51,275 nt of DNA, taken from NCBI GenBank assembly GCA_002084545.1, contig NBLJ01000023.1, forward strand, positions 1-51,275, written 5' to 3'. Shown piece by piece: positions 26,057-34,246 of this stretch. A program made the translations under genes and the position numbers. Below the pieces are notes generated by a model. That model did no database searches and was not told the origin of the DNA. It worked only from the letters and a program-made list of their open reading frames with translations. Source of the DNA: Desulfobacteraceae bacterium 4572_123 (GTDB taxonomy: Bacteria > Desulfobacterota > Desulfobacteria > Desulfobacterales > 4572-123). Within the stretch, counting starts at the first letter, position 1. Every line of letters starts with the position of its first letter.

Positions 26057-27481
26057 TTATTTACCGTATTTATCCCAGTAGGCTCCAAAGATTTTTTCAT
26101 CATCTAAAATTTCCCGTGGTTCAATGAGCCGGGCCAGGCGGGTAATGTTCATGCAGTGCTTGTATGTGACGTTTTCGTCTATGGAGTTGCCCCCCCAGCT
26201 TCCGCATCCCAGGGTGGCCGTGAAGGCCAGGCCGTTGTTGAAGTTTCCGCTGTTGCCGTAGGCCTGGGCCTGGTTAACAAGAATTCTGCATACATTTATG
26301 GAGTGGGCCAGTTGCATGATGTGATCTTCGTTTCTGGAATGAATGCCGCAGGAATGTCCCTTGCCCTGATAATTGGTAATATCCTGGACAAGCTTTATTG
26401 CGTCGTCAAAAGTCTTGTATTTGTAAGCTGTCAGGACCACGGATAATTTTTCCCCGGAAAAAGGATAGCCGGGGCCGGTTCCTGTTTCGGGAACAATGAA
26501 AAATGTTGCGTTTTGAGCCTCATCGGATTTCATTTCAGCCAGGGAGGCTATGTCATCAGGATCCTTACATATGATATCGGCGGTCAGGTGACCGTCCTTC
26601 CACATCACTTTCTCGAGGCGCTTTTTTTCATCTTGCGATACAACATATCCACCGTGTTTTTTTAAATTTTCTATCACGGTATCGTAAATGCTTTCCTGAA
26701 GTATTATACTGTTTTCGGAAGAGCAACTGGTAGCATTATCAAAAACTTTTCCCATGAAAATTTTCTCGGCGGCATCTTCCAGGTCCGCACTCTCGTCCAC
26801 CACCATAACTGAATTACCTGCCCCCACACCAATACAAGGTGTTCCACTGGAGTATGCAGCCCTTACCATGCCCTGGCCTCCGGTAGCTACCACTGTATCC
26901 ACCTGGCGCATGAGTTCCTGGGATAGATTTGTAGTGGGATTGCTTATTCCCTGAATCAGGTTGTCGGGAGCGCCGATTTTTTTAAGCTCCCTGTTCATGA
27001 GCCTGATGACTTCGTCACTGGTTTTTTTAGACCTTGGATTGGGCGTAAATATAACCGAATTCCTGCATTTCAGGATCATCAGTGCATTCCCGACAGTGCC
27101 TGGAGTGGCATTTGTACAGGGCGTAAGGGCTCCAATGACGCCTTTTGGTTTGGCGATCTGTGTTACACCTGTTTCCTCGTCCACATCGATAATACCAACT
27201 GACTTTTTGCCGATGAGATCAATAACCGCACCTTTGGTCCGATTTATGTTCTTGAGGGTCTTGTCCTTGACGTTGCCCATACCGGTTTCTTCAACCTCAA
27301 GCTTTGCCAGGTATTCGGCATTTTCTTTCTGATAGATGGCCCAGCCCAAAGCAGTTACGACTTCATCAACCTGTTCCTGATTATACTTTTCAAATTCTTC
27401 TTGAGCCGCCCTGGCCCTGGTTACCATTTCAGCTATGAATTGCTGATCCGCCTGTTTTTGTTCATTCGTTAAAGATGCCAT
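26057..27481 (-). CDS. Acylating aldehyde dehydrogenase (acetaldehyde / sulfoacetaldehyde type)
   Basis: A 474-residue CoA-acylating aldehyde dehydrogenase (EutE/PduP/SauS group). It has GALTPCTNATPGTVGNALM (about 117-135), the acyl-enzyme Cys253 in FDNATSCSSENS, and GNSVMVVDESADLEDAAEKI. It would convert a short aldehyde to acyl-CoA with NAD. The C-terminal region is rich in Asn and Gly (YGNSGNFNNGLAFTATLGCG), as in sulfoacetaldehyde dehydrogenases. Candidate substrates are acetaldehyde from choline or ethanolamine cleavage, or sulfoacetaldehyde from taurine; the context of methylated amines favours choline-derived acetaldehyde, but this is inference. The ribosome site is AGGAAGG. It lies between mttB and the dehydrogenase in the amine operon. 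Confidence 0.82.
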   Translation of the reverse strand: MASLTNEQKQADQQFIAEMVTRARAAQEEFEKYNQEQVDEVVTALGWAIYQKENAEYLAKLEVEETGMGNVKDKTLKNINRTKGAVIDLIGKKSVGIIDVDEETGVTQIAKPKGVIGALTPCTNATPGTVGNALMILKCRNSVIFTPNPRSKKTSDEVIRLMNRELKKIGAPDNLIQGISNPTTNLSQELMRQVDTVVATGGQGMVRAAYSSGTPCIGVGAGNSVMVVDESADLEDAAEKIFMGKVFDNATSCSSENSIILQESIYDTVIENLKKHGGYVVSQDEKKRLEKVMWKDGHLTADIICKDPDDIASLAEMKSDEAQNATFFIVPETGTGPGYPFSGEKLSVVLTAYKYKTFDDAIKLVQDITNYQGKGHSCGIHSRNEDHIMQLAHSINVCRILVNQAQAYGNSGNFNNGLAFTATLGCGSWGGNSIDENVTYKHCMNITRLARLIEPREILDDEKIFGAYWDKYGK

Positions 27482-27515
27482 ATGATCCTTCCTGTAAATC
27501 TGATTGTTGGTAAAA

Positions 27516-27536
27516 GGGCAGCCACAAGGGCTGCCC
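27516..27536. repeat. Intergenic hairpin downstream of mttB
   Basis: GGGCAGCC (27516-27523) and GGCTGCCC (27529-27536) pair perfectly over a five-base loop. GC-rich units of this form, ending in CCCCTACG, are common dispersed intergenic repeats in bacteria of this group. It lies between mttB and the aldehyde dehydrogenase gene and could stabilise the upstream mRNA or attenuate transcription. Confidence 0.45.
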
Positions 27537-27570
27537 CTACGTAACAGCCGTTTAAAAATATTAGGGGTGT

Positions 27571-29049
27571 TTAATCTCCTTGATATACCCCCAGTTCCTT
27601 TTCCGCTTCCACCACGATGGAACGGACATTTTGAAGCACTTCGTCGGAAAGTTGCGGCGGTTGATAGGTCTCAAGTATTTTAAGCGTTTTTTCCCGTGCG
27701 CGCCGGTAAGCATCCTTGCTTCCCATTTCAACCCAGCGATCACGCATTCTTCGGTCCATGAGATCCGGCTGGGATTGGGATCTCATATGCTCAAAGGTAG
27801 TGGGGTGTGCCAGGTAATCCTTGCCGATGCCCATCTCCTTGATGACATCCACGGCAAGAGTCATGTCATTTACCGGTACACCTTGTAAAGTATACAGCAT
27901 CATTCCCGCCAGCTCATGGTCCCATACAAGCTGTGCCAGATCAAAAGTGATTCCCATCTCAAGCATTCCCAATCCATAAATGACATTGGCGCCTGCCAAT
28001 GCGGGGAGAATGCCGGTGATGCCTTTTTCGAATCCGGCCTGGGCGTCAAACAGTTTGCTGTCGCCCTATCCACCGGCGACAAAACAGGGCAGACTGTAGT
28101 ACTTGGCCAGCCGCGCAACAGCGGCACTGATCATACCGGTTTCAGGTGAACCGACCGTTGCCGTTGCCATGCGGAGATCCAGAGGGCATGTCGAACTGCC
28201 ATAAACGAACTGGGCGCCTTTTCGGGTCGACTGATGAAGAACAAGGCTGGATAAAAGTTCACAATTCTGCATCACGATGGTCCCTGCCAGATGCACCGGT
28301 CCCGAACCTCCGGACATGGCCATTCCCACAACATTAAGGCCCATATAATTAACGGCGGCCTCCATGATGATATCGCAATGGTGTTCAGGTAATTTCAAGG
28401 GACTGATGGGACATGTCACAAAGGAAAGCAGGGGCCTTTCTTTAAGACGTTCTTTTCCCCCTACGATAGCGGCACACATATCCACTATTTTTCTTGCCTG
28501 AAATCCGTCTACCGGACCCAGCCAGTGGTGCTTGGTGGTATTGGTCAAGGAAGCTTCCGCGTTATGAAGCGCCTGGGACTCCGGTGGCTTGTCATGGGAG
28601 CACATGGCCCGCTCGTAGGTTTCCACATGTTCAAGGGAATCAATAATCCTGGCGGCCATTTCAACATCCGCTTTTCTGGTTTCCCGATGCTCTCCGGTGT
28701 AAGGGTCCACAAACATGATCCCTTCACCGAAATTGGTAAAAGTCACACGGTTATCTTCAAGGATAACGTCATCTTCGGGCCTTCTTCCACAGGCATAGTA
28801 GGTGGCCGGCGCCGATTCTATGGCGTCTTCCACAACGTGGTGCGGGATTTTGACAACTTTCTTTTTTCTGTCGATATTACATCCGGCATCCGCATAGATA
28901 TCAAGTGCTTTTTCGCTTTCCACAAAAACACCGACATCTTTTAGAACCTCCAATGTGGATAAATGAATTTCGTTACATTCATCCTCTGTGATGGTGTTCA
29001 GGCTGAACCCGGAGTTGCGCATTTTACCGGCTTTAAACCTTCGTTTCAT
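27571..29049 (-). CDS. mttB: Trimethylamine methyltransferase MttB, pyrrolysine-containing (in-frame UAG)
   Basis: Read through the UAG at 28066-28068, this is a 492-residue protein of normal MttB length. Before the codon there are 327 residues ending YYSLPCFVAGG. After it come 164 residues beginning GDSKLFDAQAGFEKGITGIL and continuing VIYGLGMLEMGITFD. Both sides are typical MttB, and pyrrolysine occupies this loop in archaeal MttB. It methylates its cognate corrinoid protein from trimethylamine, leaving dimethylamine, which MtbB (5051) could use. It is the second gene of the operon controlled by the sigma-54 promoter at 30583. A conventional reading would give a truncated protein plus a separate fragment. 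The ribosome site is GGAGGAG. Confidence 0.93.
28066..28068 (-). other. In-frame amber codon read as pyrrolysine (MttB residue 328)
   Basis: The complement reads GTC GCC GGT GGA TAG GGC GAC AGC, that is V-A-G-G-amber-G-D-S. The conserved MttB sequence is continuous on both sides in one frame. Confidence 0.9.
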
Positions 29050-29189
29050 GGTCTCCTCCTTTGTTTAGTGTTGTTATAAGACAGCACCATCGCTTTGATG
29101 GATTGTACAAAATGGTATCAAGTTGTACGGAAACAAATTTTGATGATCTCGTAAAGTGTAATATTGTAAATATGAAATAATGCTCAATT

Positions 29190-30536
29190 TTAAATTTTTT
29201 TGTATCGTTTTTCAACAAATTGTTTGAGACTTTTTTCAATATCAGGCGGAATATCGGGACGGACGTATTCCTCAAGTCGTTTTTTCAGATCTGTTTTTGC
29301 TTTTTCCCAGATCTGTTTTTCTCCCTGCTTTTTCCATTTTTCGTAGCTTCCCCGAGTGGCCAGGTCGGGGCTGAACAGCTCTGTTCTACATTTTTTAAAG
29401 GTTTCGGGAAAGCTGATATAGGAGCCACCTATACCTGCTTTTTTGATCTGCTCCAGGCCAATCGTTTCATCGTTCACCGCAATGGGTTTCAATATTCTGC
29501 GAATCATGCCGCAGGTTTCATCGTCAAGAAGAAATTTTTCGTAGCTCATGGCATTAAACCCGGCCAGAATGCCGCATGCCTGATTCATGAAATGATTGCC
29601 CGAGGCCAGGGATGTAAACATGGTTAGGGCGGACTCCACTCCCGCCTGCATATCCGGAACAAAAGCATCCGTCAGGCTGCCGCCGGCTTTTGTGGGAATA
29701 CCGTAAAGCCTTCCCATTTGAGCGGTCATATGGGAAAATCGGACGGCTTCGGGCCCGGCAAGCCCTAAACCACCGGTTTTCATGTCCGTGGCGCAGGAGC
29801 AGCCCCCGATCACGCAGGGTGTTCCGGGATTGATCAACTGCGTCAGTATAACGCCTGCAAGAACTTCGGTCGCCATAACAACCATTGAGCCTGCCGGCGT
29901 GATTGGCCCCGAGGTCCCGAAGAGAATCATGTCCGGAAATTCCAGTGGCTGCCCCAATCGGGCGTATTCAATTAGAGCCCCAGCCATCTCCTTGGAGTAG
30001 AGAAAGGGTGAAATCGGGCTTATCTTGGAAGGCATTACCGGTTTATTGATAATCGGACTGCCCATAAATGCTTTGTCCGACAGCAGAATATTAGACAGCA
30101 TCATATCCAGATGTGCCTTCTCGGGAGGGATATCACTGGGCATGACCATGAGGTAACCATTCATGTCCAGGTATTTTGAGGTATGTACCAGTTTGCAGAA
30201 GTTATTGTAATCATCCATCAAGGCATTTCTCTGTTCACCGTTACCGTCAATAATAAAAGGAGCCCCCCAGCCGGGAAGAAGCGCGAAATGTTCTCCTCCC
30301 ACATCAACGTTTTTTTCCGGATTTCTGGCAAAAATGGTAAACTGAGAGGGAACTGAATTCAGGGCATCCATCACCTGCTTTTCTTCAAAAAAAACAGTGC
30401 TCCCGTCAACTTTGAACATATGCTGCTTGAATATTTTCAGTGCTTCGGGCTCATGGAATGCCACACCGACATCTCGAAAAATTTCCATGACTGATGAATG
30501 AATTTTATTAATTTCCGTTTCATTGAAACAGAGCAT
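29190..30536 (-). CDS. MttB-superfamily methyltransferase without pyrrolysine
   Basis: About 448 residues starting at ATG 30536. A start at TTG 30605 is ruled out because it lies upstream of the sigma-54 promoter; TTG at 30548, with AGGAG 10 nt before it, is an alternative. The protein shares the MttB barrel (MLCFNETEINKIHSSVMEIF at the N-terminus, GPITPAGSMVVMATEVLAGV, and GIPTKAGGSLTDAFVPDMQA). At the pyrrolysine position it has an ordinary residue (Leu or Ser in AGGSLTDA). Non-pyrrolysine members characterised elsewhere demethylate quaternary amines such as glycine betaine (MtgB), proline betaine or carnitine. As the first gene of the operon before pyrrolysine mttB, it may act on a quaternary precursor. 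Confidence 0.85.
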   Translation of the reverse strand: MLCFNETEINKIHSSVMEIFRDVGVAFHEPEALKIFKQHMFKVDGSTVFFEEKQVMDALNSVPSQFTIFARNPEKNVDVGGEHFALLPGWGAPFIIDGNGEQRNALMDDYNNFCKLVHTSKYLDMNGYLMVMPSDIPPEKAHLDMMLSNILLSDKAFMGSPIINKPVMPSKISPISPFLYSKEMAGALIEYARLGQPLEFPDMILFGTSGPITPAGSMVVMATEVLAGVILTQLINPGTPCVIGGCSCATDMKTGGLGLAGPEAVRFSHMTAQMGRLYGIPTKAGGSLTDAFVPDMQAGVESALTMFTSLASGNHFMNQACGILAGFNAMSYEKFLLDDETCGMIRRILKPIAVNDETIGLEQIKKAGIGGSYISFPETFKKCRTELFSPDLATRGSYEKWKKQGEKQIWEKAKTDLKKRLEEYVRPDIPPDIEKSLKQFVEKRYKKI

Positions 30537-30582
30537 GCGTGTAAACAATTTAATCAGGCTCCTATTATTCACAATTATAGAA

Positions 30583-30598
30583 GCAAAAAGAGTGCCAA
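30583..30598 (-). promoter_or_regulatory. Sigma-54 (-24/-12) promoter of the amine-utilisation operon
   Basis: The complement reads TTGGCAC (30592-30598), five bases, then TTGC (30583-30586). The GG and GC doublets are exactly 10 bases apart, as RpoN requires. Transcription would begin near 30571 and run leftward through the MttB homologue, mttB and onward. The enhancer-binding activator gene is divergent, about 220 bp away. This is the best promoter match in the window. Confidence 0.85.
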
Positions 30599-30644
30599 TA
30601 GTCAAAATAGATGTAATTTCAATATGTTCGCTATTATATTCAGG

Positions 30645-30673
30645 TTGACAAAAATTAAATTATACAATATCGT
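30645..30673 (+). promoter_or_regulatory. Candidate promoter for the sigma-54 activator gene
   Basis: TTGACA (30645-30650) and TATCGT (30668-30673) are 17 bp apart in AT-rich DNA, upstream of the activator gene. Perfect -35, weak -10. Enhancer sites for the activator probably lie in this same 30600-30800 region, but I cannot identify them. Confidence 0.4.
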
Positions 30674-30819
30674 ATAAAAAGGCATGTGAAATGGCAATGA
30701 TATGCTGTTGTTTTTTATGCATCGAGACCATAAAAAGGCTTTATGCGGTTGTGTATACTGTTATGCGAAACGGTATATTTGTTTTGCTTAAAAATTTTAA
30801 ATGTGATCAAAGGATTATT

Positions 30820-32544
30820 ATGGACCGCGCAAATAGTTTTAAAACAAGTATTTTAGATATGTTTCCTTCTATTACGGTTGGTGCCGCAATTCTTGATCAC
30901 GGGGGCCGAATTCTTTCCCGTAACGTCGCTTTTTCAGAAAAACTCGGACTTCAACGGAAAAAGCATCTGGTCGAAGAGTTTCCTTTTTTAAAAAGAAATT
31001 TTAAAGAGATAACAATTCACGGGCGCCAAAGTATCCAGTGGATCAAAGAGAAAAATGTCCTGCTCTGCCTCTCTCCTCTGGAACTGCCTGAAGATAAAAA
31101 CCGGGTTTTCTGTTTACTTTTTGATCAGGTTTCCGAAGATATCAGCCATATGAAAACAATGGAGATGAAAGAGTTGATAATGCAGTTGGATGTTATTATC
31201 GATGCGATCTCCGAAGGCGTATGGGTTTGTGACGGTAAAGGGAATGTGCTCCGGGTCAATCCTGTTTCCGCCGCTTTAAATGATATTAATGCGCCTGATG
31301 TTGTTGGCCGGAACATGAAAGATCTGGAGTCGGAAGGATATTTTAATGAATGCGCCAGTCTGGAAACAATCAGGACAAAAAAGACAGTAACCCGCCTCGT
31401 CCTTCTGCGCAGGACAAATACCATGGTCATTGCCACTGCCAAGCCATTTTTTGATGAGAAGGGAAGTCTGAAAATGGTGGTTGGAACTGAACGGGATATC
31501 TCTAAACTGGAAGAACTTCATCACTTTCTGAGACAGCAGGCCCTTCTTCAGGATAGCTTGAAAGAACATATCAATGAACTGAAAACCCTGAACCGGCTTA
31601 GCCATAATATTATTGCCAAAAGCGAATCCATGATCCGGATACTCAACCAGGTTGCCCGGGTAAGCCATGTTGAATCCACGGTTCTAATTCTTGGTGAATC
31701 CGGTGTTGGAAAGACAGCCATAGCCGACCTTATTCATAAAAATTCAGGCAGGTCGGGAAAGCCTTTTTTTTCAATCAATTGCTCTTCCATACCCGAGACT
31801 CTTTTGGAGTCTGAGCTTTTCGGGTATGAGAAGGGTGCTTTTACGGGCGCCAGAGGCACGGGGAAAACAGGTCTCATCGAGATGGCCGACGGCGGCACTC
31901 TGTTTCTGGATGAAATAGCGGAGCTTTCCCTGGCATCACAATCCAAGCTGCTTAAATTTCTCGATGAAGGGACTTTTTTCCGTATAGGAAGCACCAAAAA
32001 ACAGGAAGTGGATGTGCGGATCATTGCAGCAACCAATAAAGACCTCCAGGACCTTGTGGGAAAAGGCGCCTTCAGGCTTGATCTTTACTACCGACTGAAT
32101 GTTATATCTATTCATATCCCACCATTGAGGGAACGGCATGCCTGTATTATTTCCCTGATTAAGCATTATATTAATCGGTTCTCTTCCAGTATGAAAGTGA
32201 GGCGTATCATATCGCCCGACGCTTTGGAAATTCTGACAACATACAACTATCCAGGAAATGTTCGAGAACTTATTAATATCTGTGAGAGAATTGTCGTCAT
32301 GACAAAGAGGGAATATGTTATGCCCAGTGATCTTCCCCGACAGGTACTCAAAAGCGTTCAAACGGAAAATGTGGATTTTTGTGATTTGATTCAAGGAGAA
32401 ACGCTTCCTGAATTTATGGCGAGAATTGAAAGCCGTGTCCTGGTGAAAACAAAAGCCCGTTATGGAAGTCAGGAAAAAATGGCGGATGCACTTGGTGTTA
32501 CCCAGCCGACCATTAATAGAAAGATGAAAAAGTACGGATTGTAA
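30820..32544 (+). CDS. Sigma-54-dependent transcription activator with PAS-type sensor domain
   Basis: About 574 residues from ATG 30820, which has AAAGGA 6 nt upstream. An in-frame ATG at 30691 would add 43 Cys-rich residues that look non-coding. The N-terminal part holds one or two PAS-like domains (AILDHGGRILSRNVAFSEKL and IDAISEGVWVCDGKGNVLRV). The AAA+ domain has Walker A GESGVGKT, the sigma-54 contact loop GAFTGA, Walker B GGTLFLDEIAE, and NVRELINICER. A C-terminal Fis-like HTH (SQEKMADALGVTQPTINRKM) binds DNA. There is no receiver domain, so a ligand sensed by PAS, perhaps an amine, probably controls it. It is divergent from the operon with the sigma-54 promoter. Confidence 0.92.
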   Translation: MDRANSFKTSILDMFPSITVGAAILDHGGRILSRNVAFSEKLGLQRKKHLVEEFPFLKRNFKEITIHGRQSIQWIKEKNVLLCLSPLELPEDKNRVFCLLFDQVSEDISHMKTMEMKELIMQLDVIIDAISEGVWVCDGKGNVLRVNPVSAALNDINAPDVVGRNMKDLESEGYFNECASLETIRTKKTVTRLVLLRRTNTMVIATAKPFFDEKGSLKMVVGTERDISKLEELHHFLRQQALLQDSLKEHINELKTLNRLSHNIIAKSESMIRILNQVARVSHVESTVLILGESGVGKTAIADLIHKNSGRSGKPFFSINCSSIPETLLESELFGYEKGAFTGARGTGKTGLIEMADGGTLFLDEIAELSLASQSKLLKFLDEGTFFRIGSTKKQEVDVRIIAATNKDLQDLVGKGAFRLDLYYRLNVISIHIPPLRERHACIISLIKHYINRFSSSMKVRRIISPDALEILTTYNYPGNVRELINICERIVVMTKREYVMPSDLPRQVLKSVQTENVDFCDLIQGETLPEFMARIESRVLVKTKARYGSQEKMADALGVTQPTINRKMKKYGL

Positions 32545-32555
32545 AAATTGTTCAT

Positions 32556-33449
32556 TCAGGCTCTATTCAGTTGCAGCATGACGATGGACACAATTACCAG
32601 CACTCCCCCTGAAATCTGCAAAGGGGTCATCATTTCACCCAGAAAAACAGCGGCAATAGCACTGGCTGAAATAGGCTCCAGTATGGCTGTGATACTGGCA
32701 TGGGTCGGGCGTATCCGTTTGATTCCCAGGAAATAAAGTCCAAAAGGAATTATGGTTCCAAAAGTACCGATAAAAAGAATCCACCCCCACTGGACGGGTG
32801 AGTATATGTGCATGAGTGCTTCAAGCGGCGGGTGAAGCAGGTTCCACATCAGCATCGCGAATAGCAGTCCGTAAAAAAGTACGGTGTAAGGGGAGTACTT
32901 TCGCATGCCGTAGTCACTGGAAATTGAGTATACGGCAAAAGAGACCGCGGCAAGCAGGCCGCTGATAATGCCGAGCCGGTTCAATACCAGTAATTGCGGA
33001 TTATATGCTTTTACCACGAAAAAACACCCCGTTAATGCTCCGAAAATGGATATAACGCTGATATACCCGATTTTCTGCCGCTGGATAAAAACTACGTACA
33101 AAGCAACAAATGCAGGGCCGGTATAGTGAAGGAGTATGGCTGCCGCCACGCTGATTTTGCTGATGGCAAACAGGTAAAAAAACTGGGCTGAACCCAAACC
33201 AAAGACACCCAGTAAAACAAAATAGGGCAGGTCCCTTAACGATATCTTCAGGAGATTTGAATGCCTCAACCACAACCAGATCATCAAACCGGCCCATGCC
33301 AGTGTGGTTCGCATCTGTATCAACTGACTTGGGGTAATGCCCGTATTAAATAGAAATTTGGAGGATGTTCCGGATATGGCAAACAAAACAGATGCCAGGC
33401 AGACGTAGAGGTATCCGTACCGAGCCTGTTGTTGATCGATTTTATTCAT
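32556..33449 (-). CDS. EamA/DMT-family transporter
   Basis: A 297-residue membrane protein with about 10 hydrophobic helices in two EamA repeats. The first (about residues 10-140) includes GYLYVCLASVLFAISGTSSK, and the second (about 150-295) ends TAILEPISASAIAAVFLGEM, a typical EamA signature. Such proteins usually export amino acids, metabolites or drugs; the substrate cannot be read from sequence. It converges with the sigma-54 activator gene (11 nt apart) and has its own near-consensus promoter, so it is probably a separate unit. Confidence 0.85.
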   Translation of the reverse strand: MNKIDQQQARYGYLYVCLASVLFAISGTSSKFLFNTGITPSQLIQMRTTLAWAGLMIWLWLRHSNLLKISLRDLPYFVLLGVFGLGSAQFFYLFAISKISVAAAILLHYTGPAFVALYVVFIQRQKIGYISVISIFGALTGCFFVVKAYNPQLLVLNRLGIISGLLAAVSFAVYSISSDYGMRKYSPYTVLFYGLLFAMLMWNLLHPPLEALMHIYSPVQWGWILFIGTFGTIIPFGLYFLGIKRIRPTHASITAILEPISASAIAAVFLGEMMTPLQISGGVLVIVSIVMLQLNRA

Positions 33450-33508
33450 ATATTCTGCCTGTTTTTAAGCTGCTGCGGTTTCAATGCATTTTTTCTCAAT
33501 TTGTCAGA

Positions 33509-33538
33509 ATTATAACGAGACTATGCAAACCGTGTCAA
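33509..33538 (-). promoter_or_regulatory. Near-consensus sigma-70 promoter for the EamA transporter gene
   Basis: On the complement, TTGACA (33533-33538) and TATAAT (33509-33514) are both perfect, with an 18-bp spacer. The predicted start near 33502 gives a leader of about 50 nt. Confidence 0.7.
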
Positions 33539-33652
33539 GTTTTGGGTAACCCTTTATTAAAGGAGATTTGCACCAATACCTGGTAGCGACGAAATATCTT
33601 TCATCAAATATATGTGGTGATTAAGTGGTGTAAGTCACAATGCATTTTTTAC

Positions 33653-33681
33653 TTGAAAAAAAAAGTTGGTTGCGGTATCAT
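33653..33681 (+). promoter_or_regulatory. Candidate promoter for the universal stress protein gene
   Basis: TTGAAA (33653-33658) and TATCAT (33676-33681) are separated by 17 bp, just before the AGGAGG site at 33692. The leader would be only about 15 nt. Confidence 0.55.
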
Positions 33682-33702
33682 TTAGGAAAATAGGAGGTGG
33701 AT

Positions 33703-34098
33703 ATGAAATTTATGGTGTGTTATGAAGGCTCAAAGGAAGCCCGAAAAGCTCTGGAACTTGCCAGGGAACACGCAAAAGTTTGGGGAGCCACATTGGAAGT
33801 GGTCAATTCGATCATGCGGGAAATTCCCCTGAAGCGTTCGTTTGTAGAAAAAAAAGAACAAGTTTTAGAAAATGAGGTCAAAGAGATTTTAGGTAAAACC
33901 GACATCTCCTATGAAACCGTGCTGCTTATCGATACGCAGAGTTCGGAAGAACAGATGGTTCGATTTGCGGAAAAAGAAGGGATTGATCAGGTATTTATCG
34001 GGATCGAAAAAAAATCCAAGGTGGGTAAACTGGTATTCGGATCCACTGCTCAGTATTTAATATTAAAAGCCCCGTGTCCAGTGGTTACGATAAAATAA
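33703..34098 (+). CDS. Universal stress protein, UspA family
   Basis: A 131-residue protein. ATG 33703 is chosen because AGGAGG (33692-33697) lies just upstream; the GTG at 33697 overlaps that site. A single Usp domain begins KFMVCYEGSKEARKALELAR and ends with GKLVFGSTAQYLILKAPCPV, containing the G-x9-G(S/T) nucleotide-binding pattern (GIEKKSKVGKLVFGST). It probably binds ATP and acts in stress or energy-limited states. It is a single gene with its own promoter and a strong terminator, unrelated to its neighbours. Confidence 0.9.
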   Translation: MKFMVCYEGSKEARKALELAREHAKVWGATLEVVNSIMREIPLKRSFVEKKEQVLENEVKEILGKTDISYETVLLIDTQSSEEQMVRFAEKEGIDQVFIGIEKKSKVGKLVFGSTAQYLILKAPCPVVTIK

Positions 34099-34180
34099 CC
34101 AGGCGGTAATCCGGTGCATCGTGTATGTTTCGAGCTGCCTTTTCCACCGGATTTCAAGCTGAACCGTGATCCGCATAACT

Positions 34181-34230
34181 TTAAAATATATAAGGCCGGG
34201 TGCTCAGTGCCCCGGCCTTATATATTTTAA
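34181..34230. terminator. Bidirectional terminator between usp and the ABC binding-protein gene
   Basis: A perfect 20-bp stem: TTAAAATATATAAGGCCGGG (34181-34200) against its complement at 34211-34230, with a 10-base loop. GC-rich at the loop and A/T-rich at the base on both strands, so it can terminate in both directions between two convergent genes. Confidence 0.9.
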
Positions 34231-34246
34231 GCATTGATTTTTCTTA

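Noticed and set aside
30605-30605. TTG at 30605 as start of the second MttB homologue
   Set aside because: It lies upstream of the sigma-54 promoter elements (30583-30598), so the transcript would not contain it.
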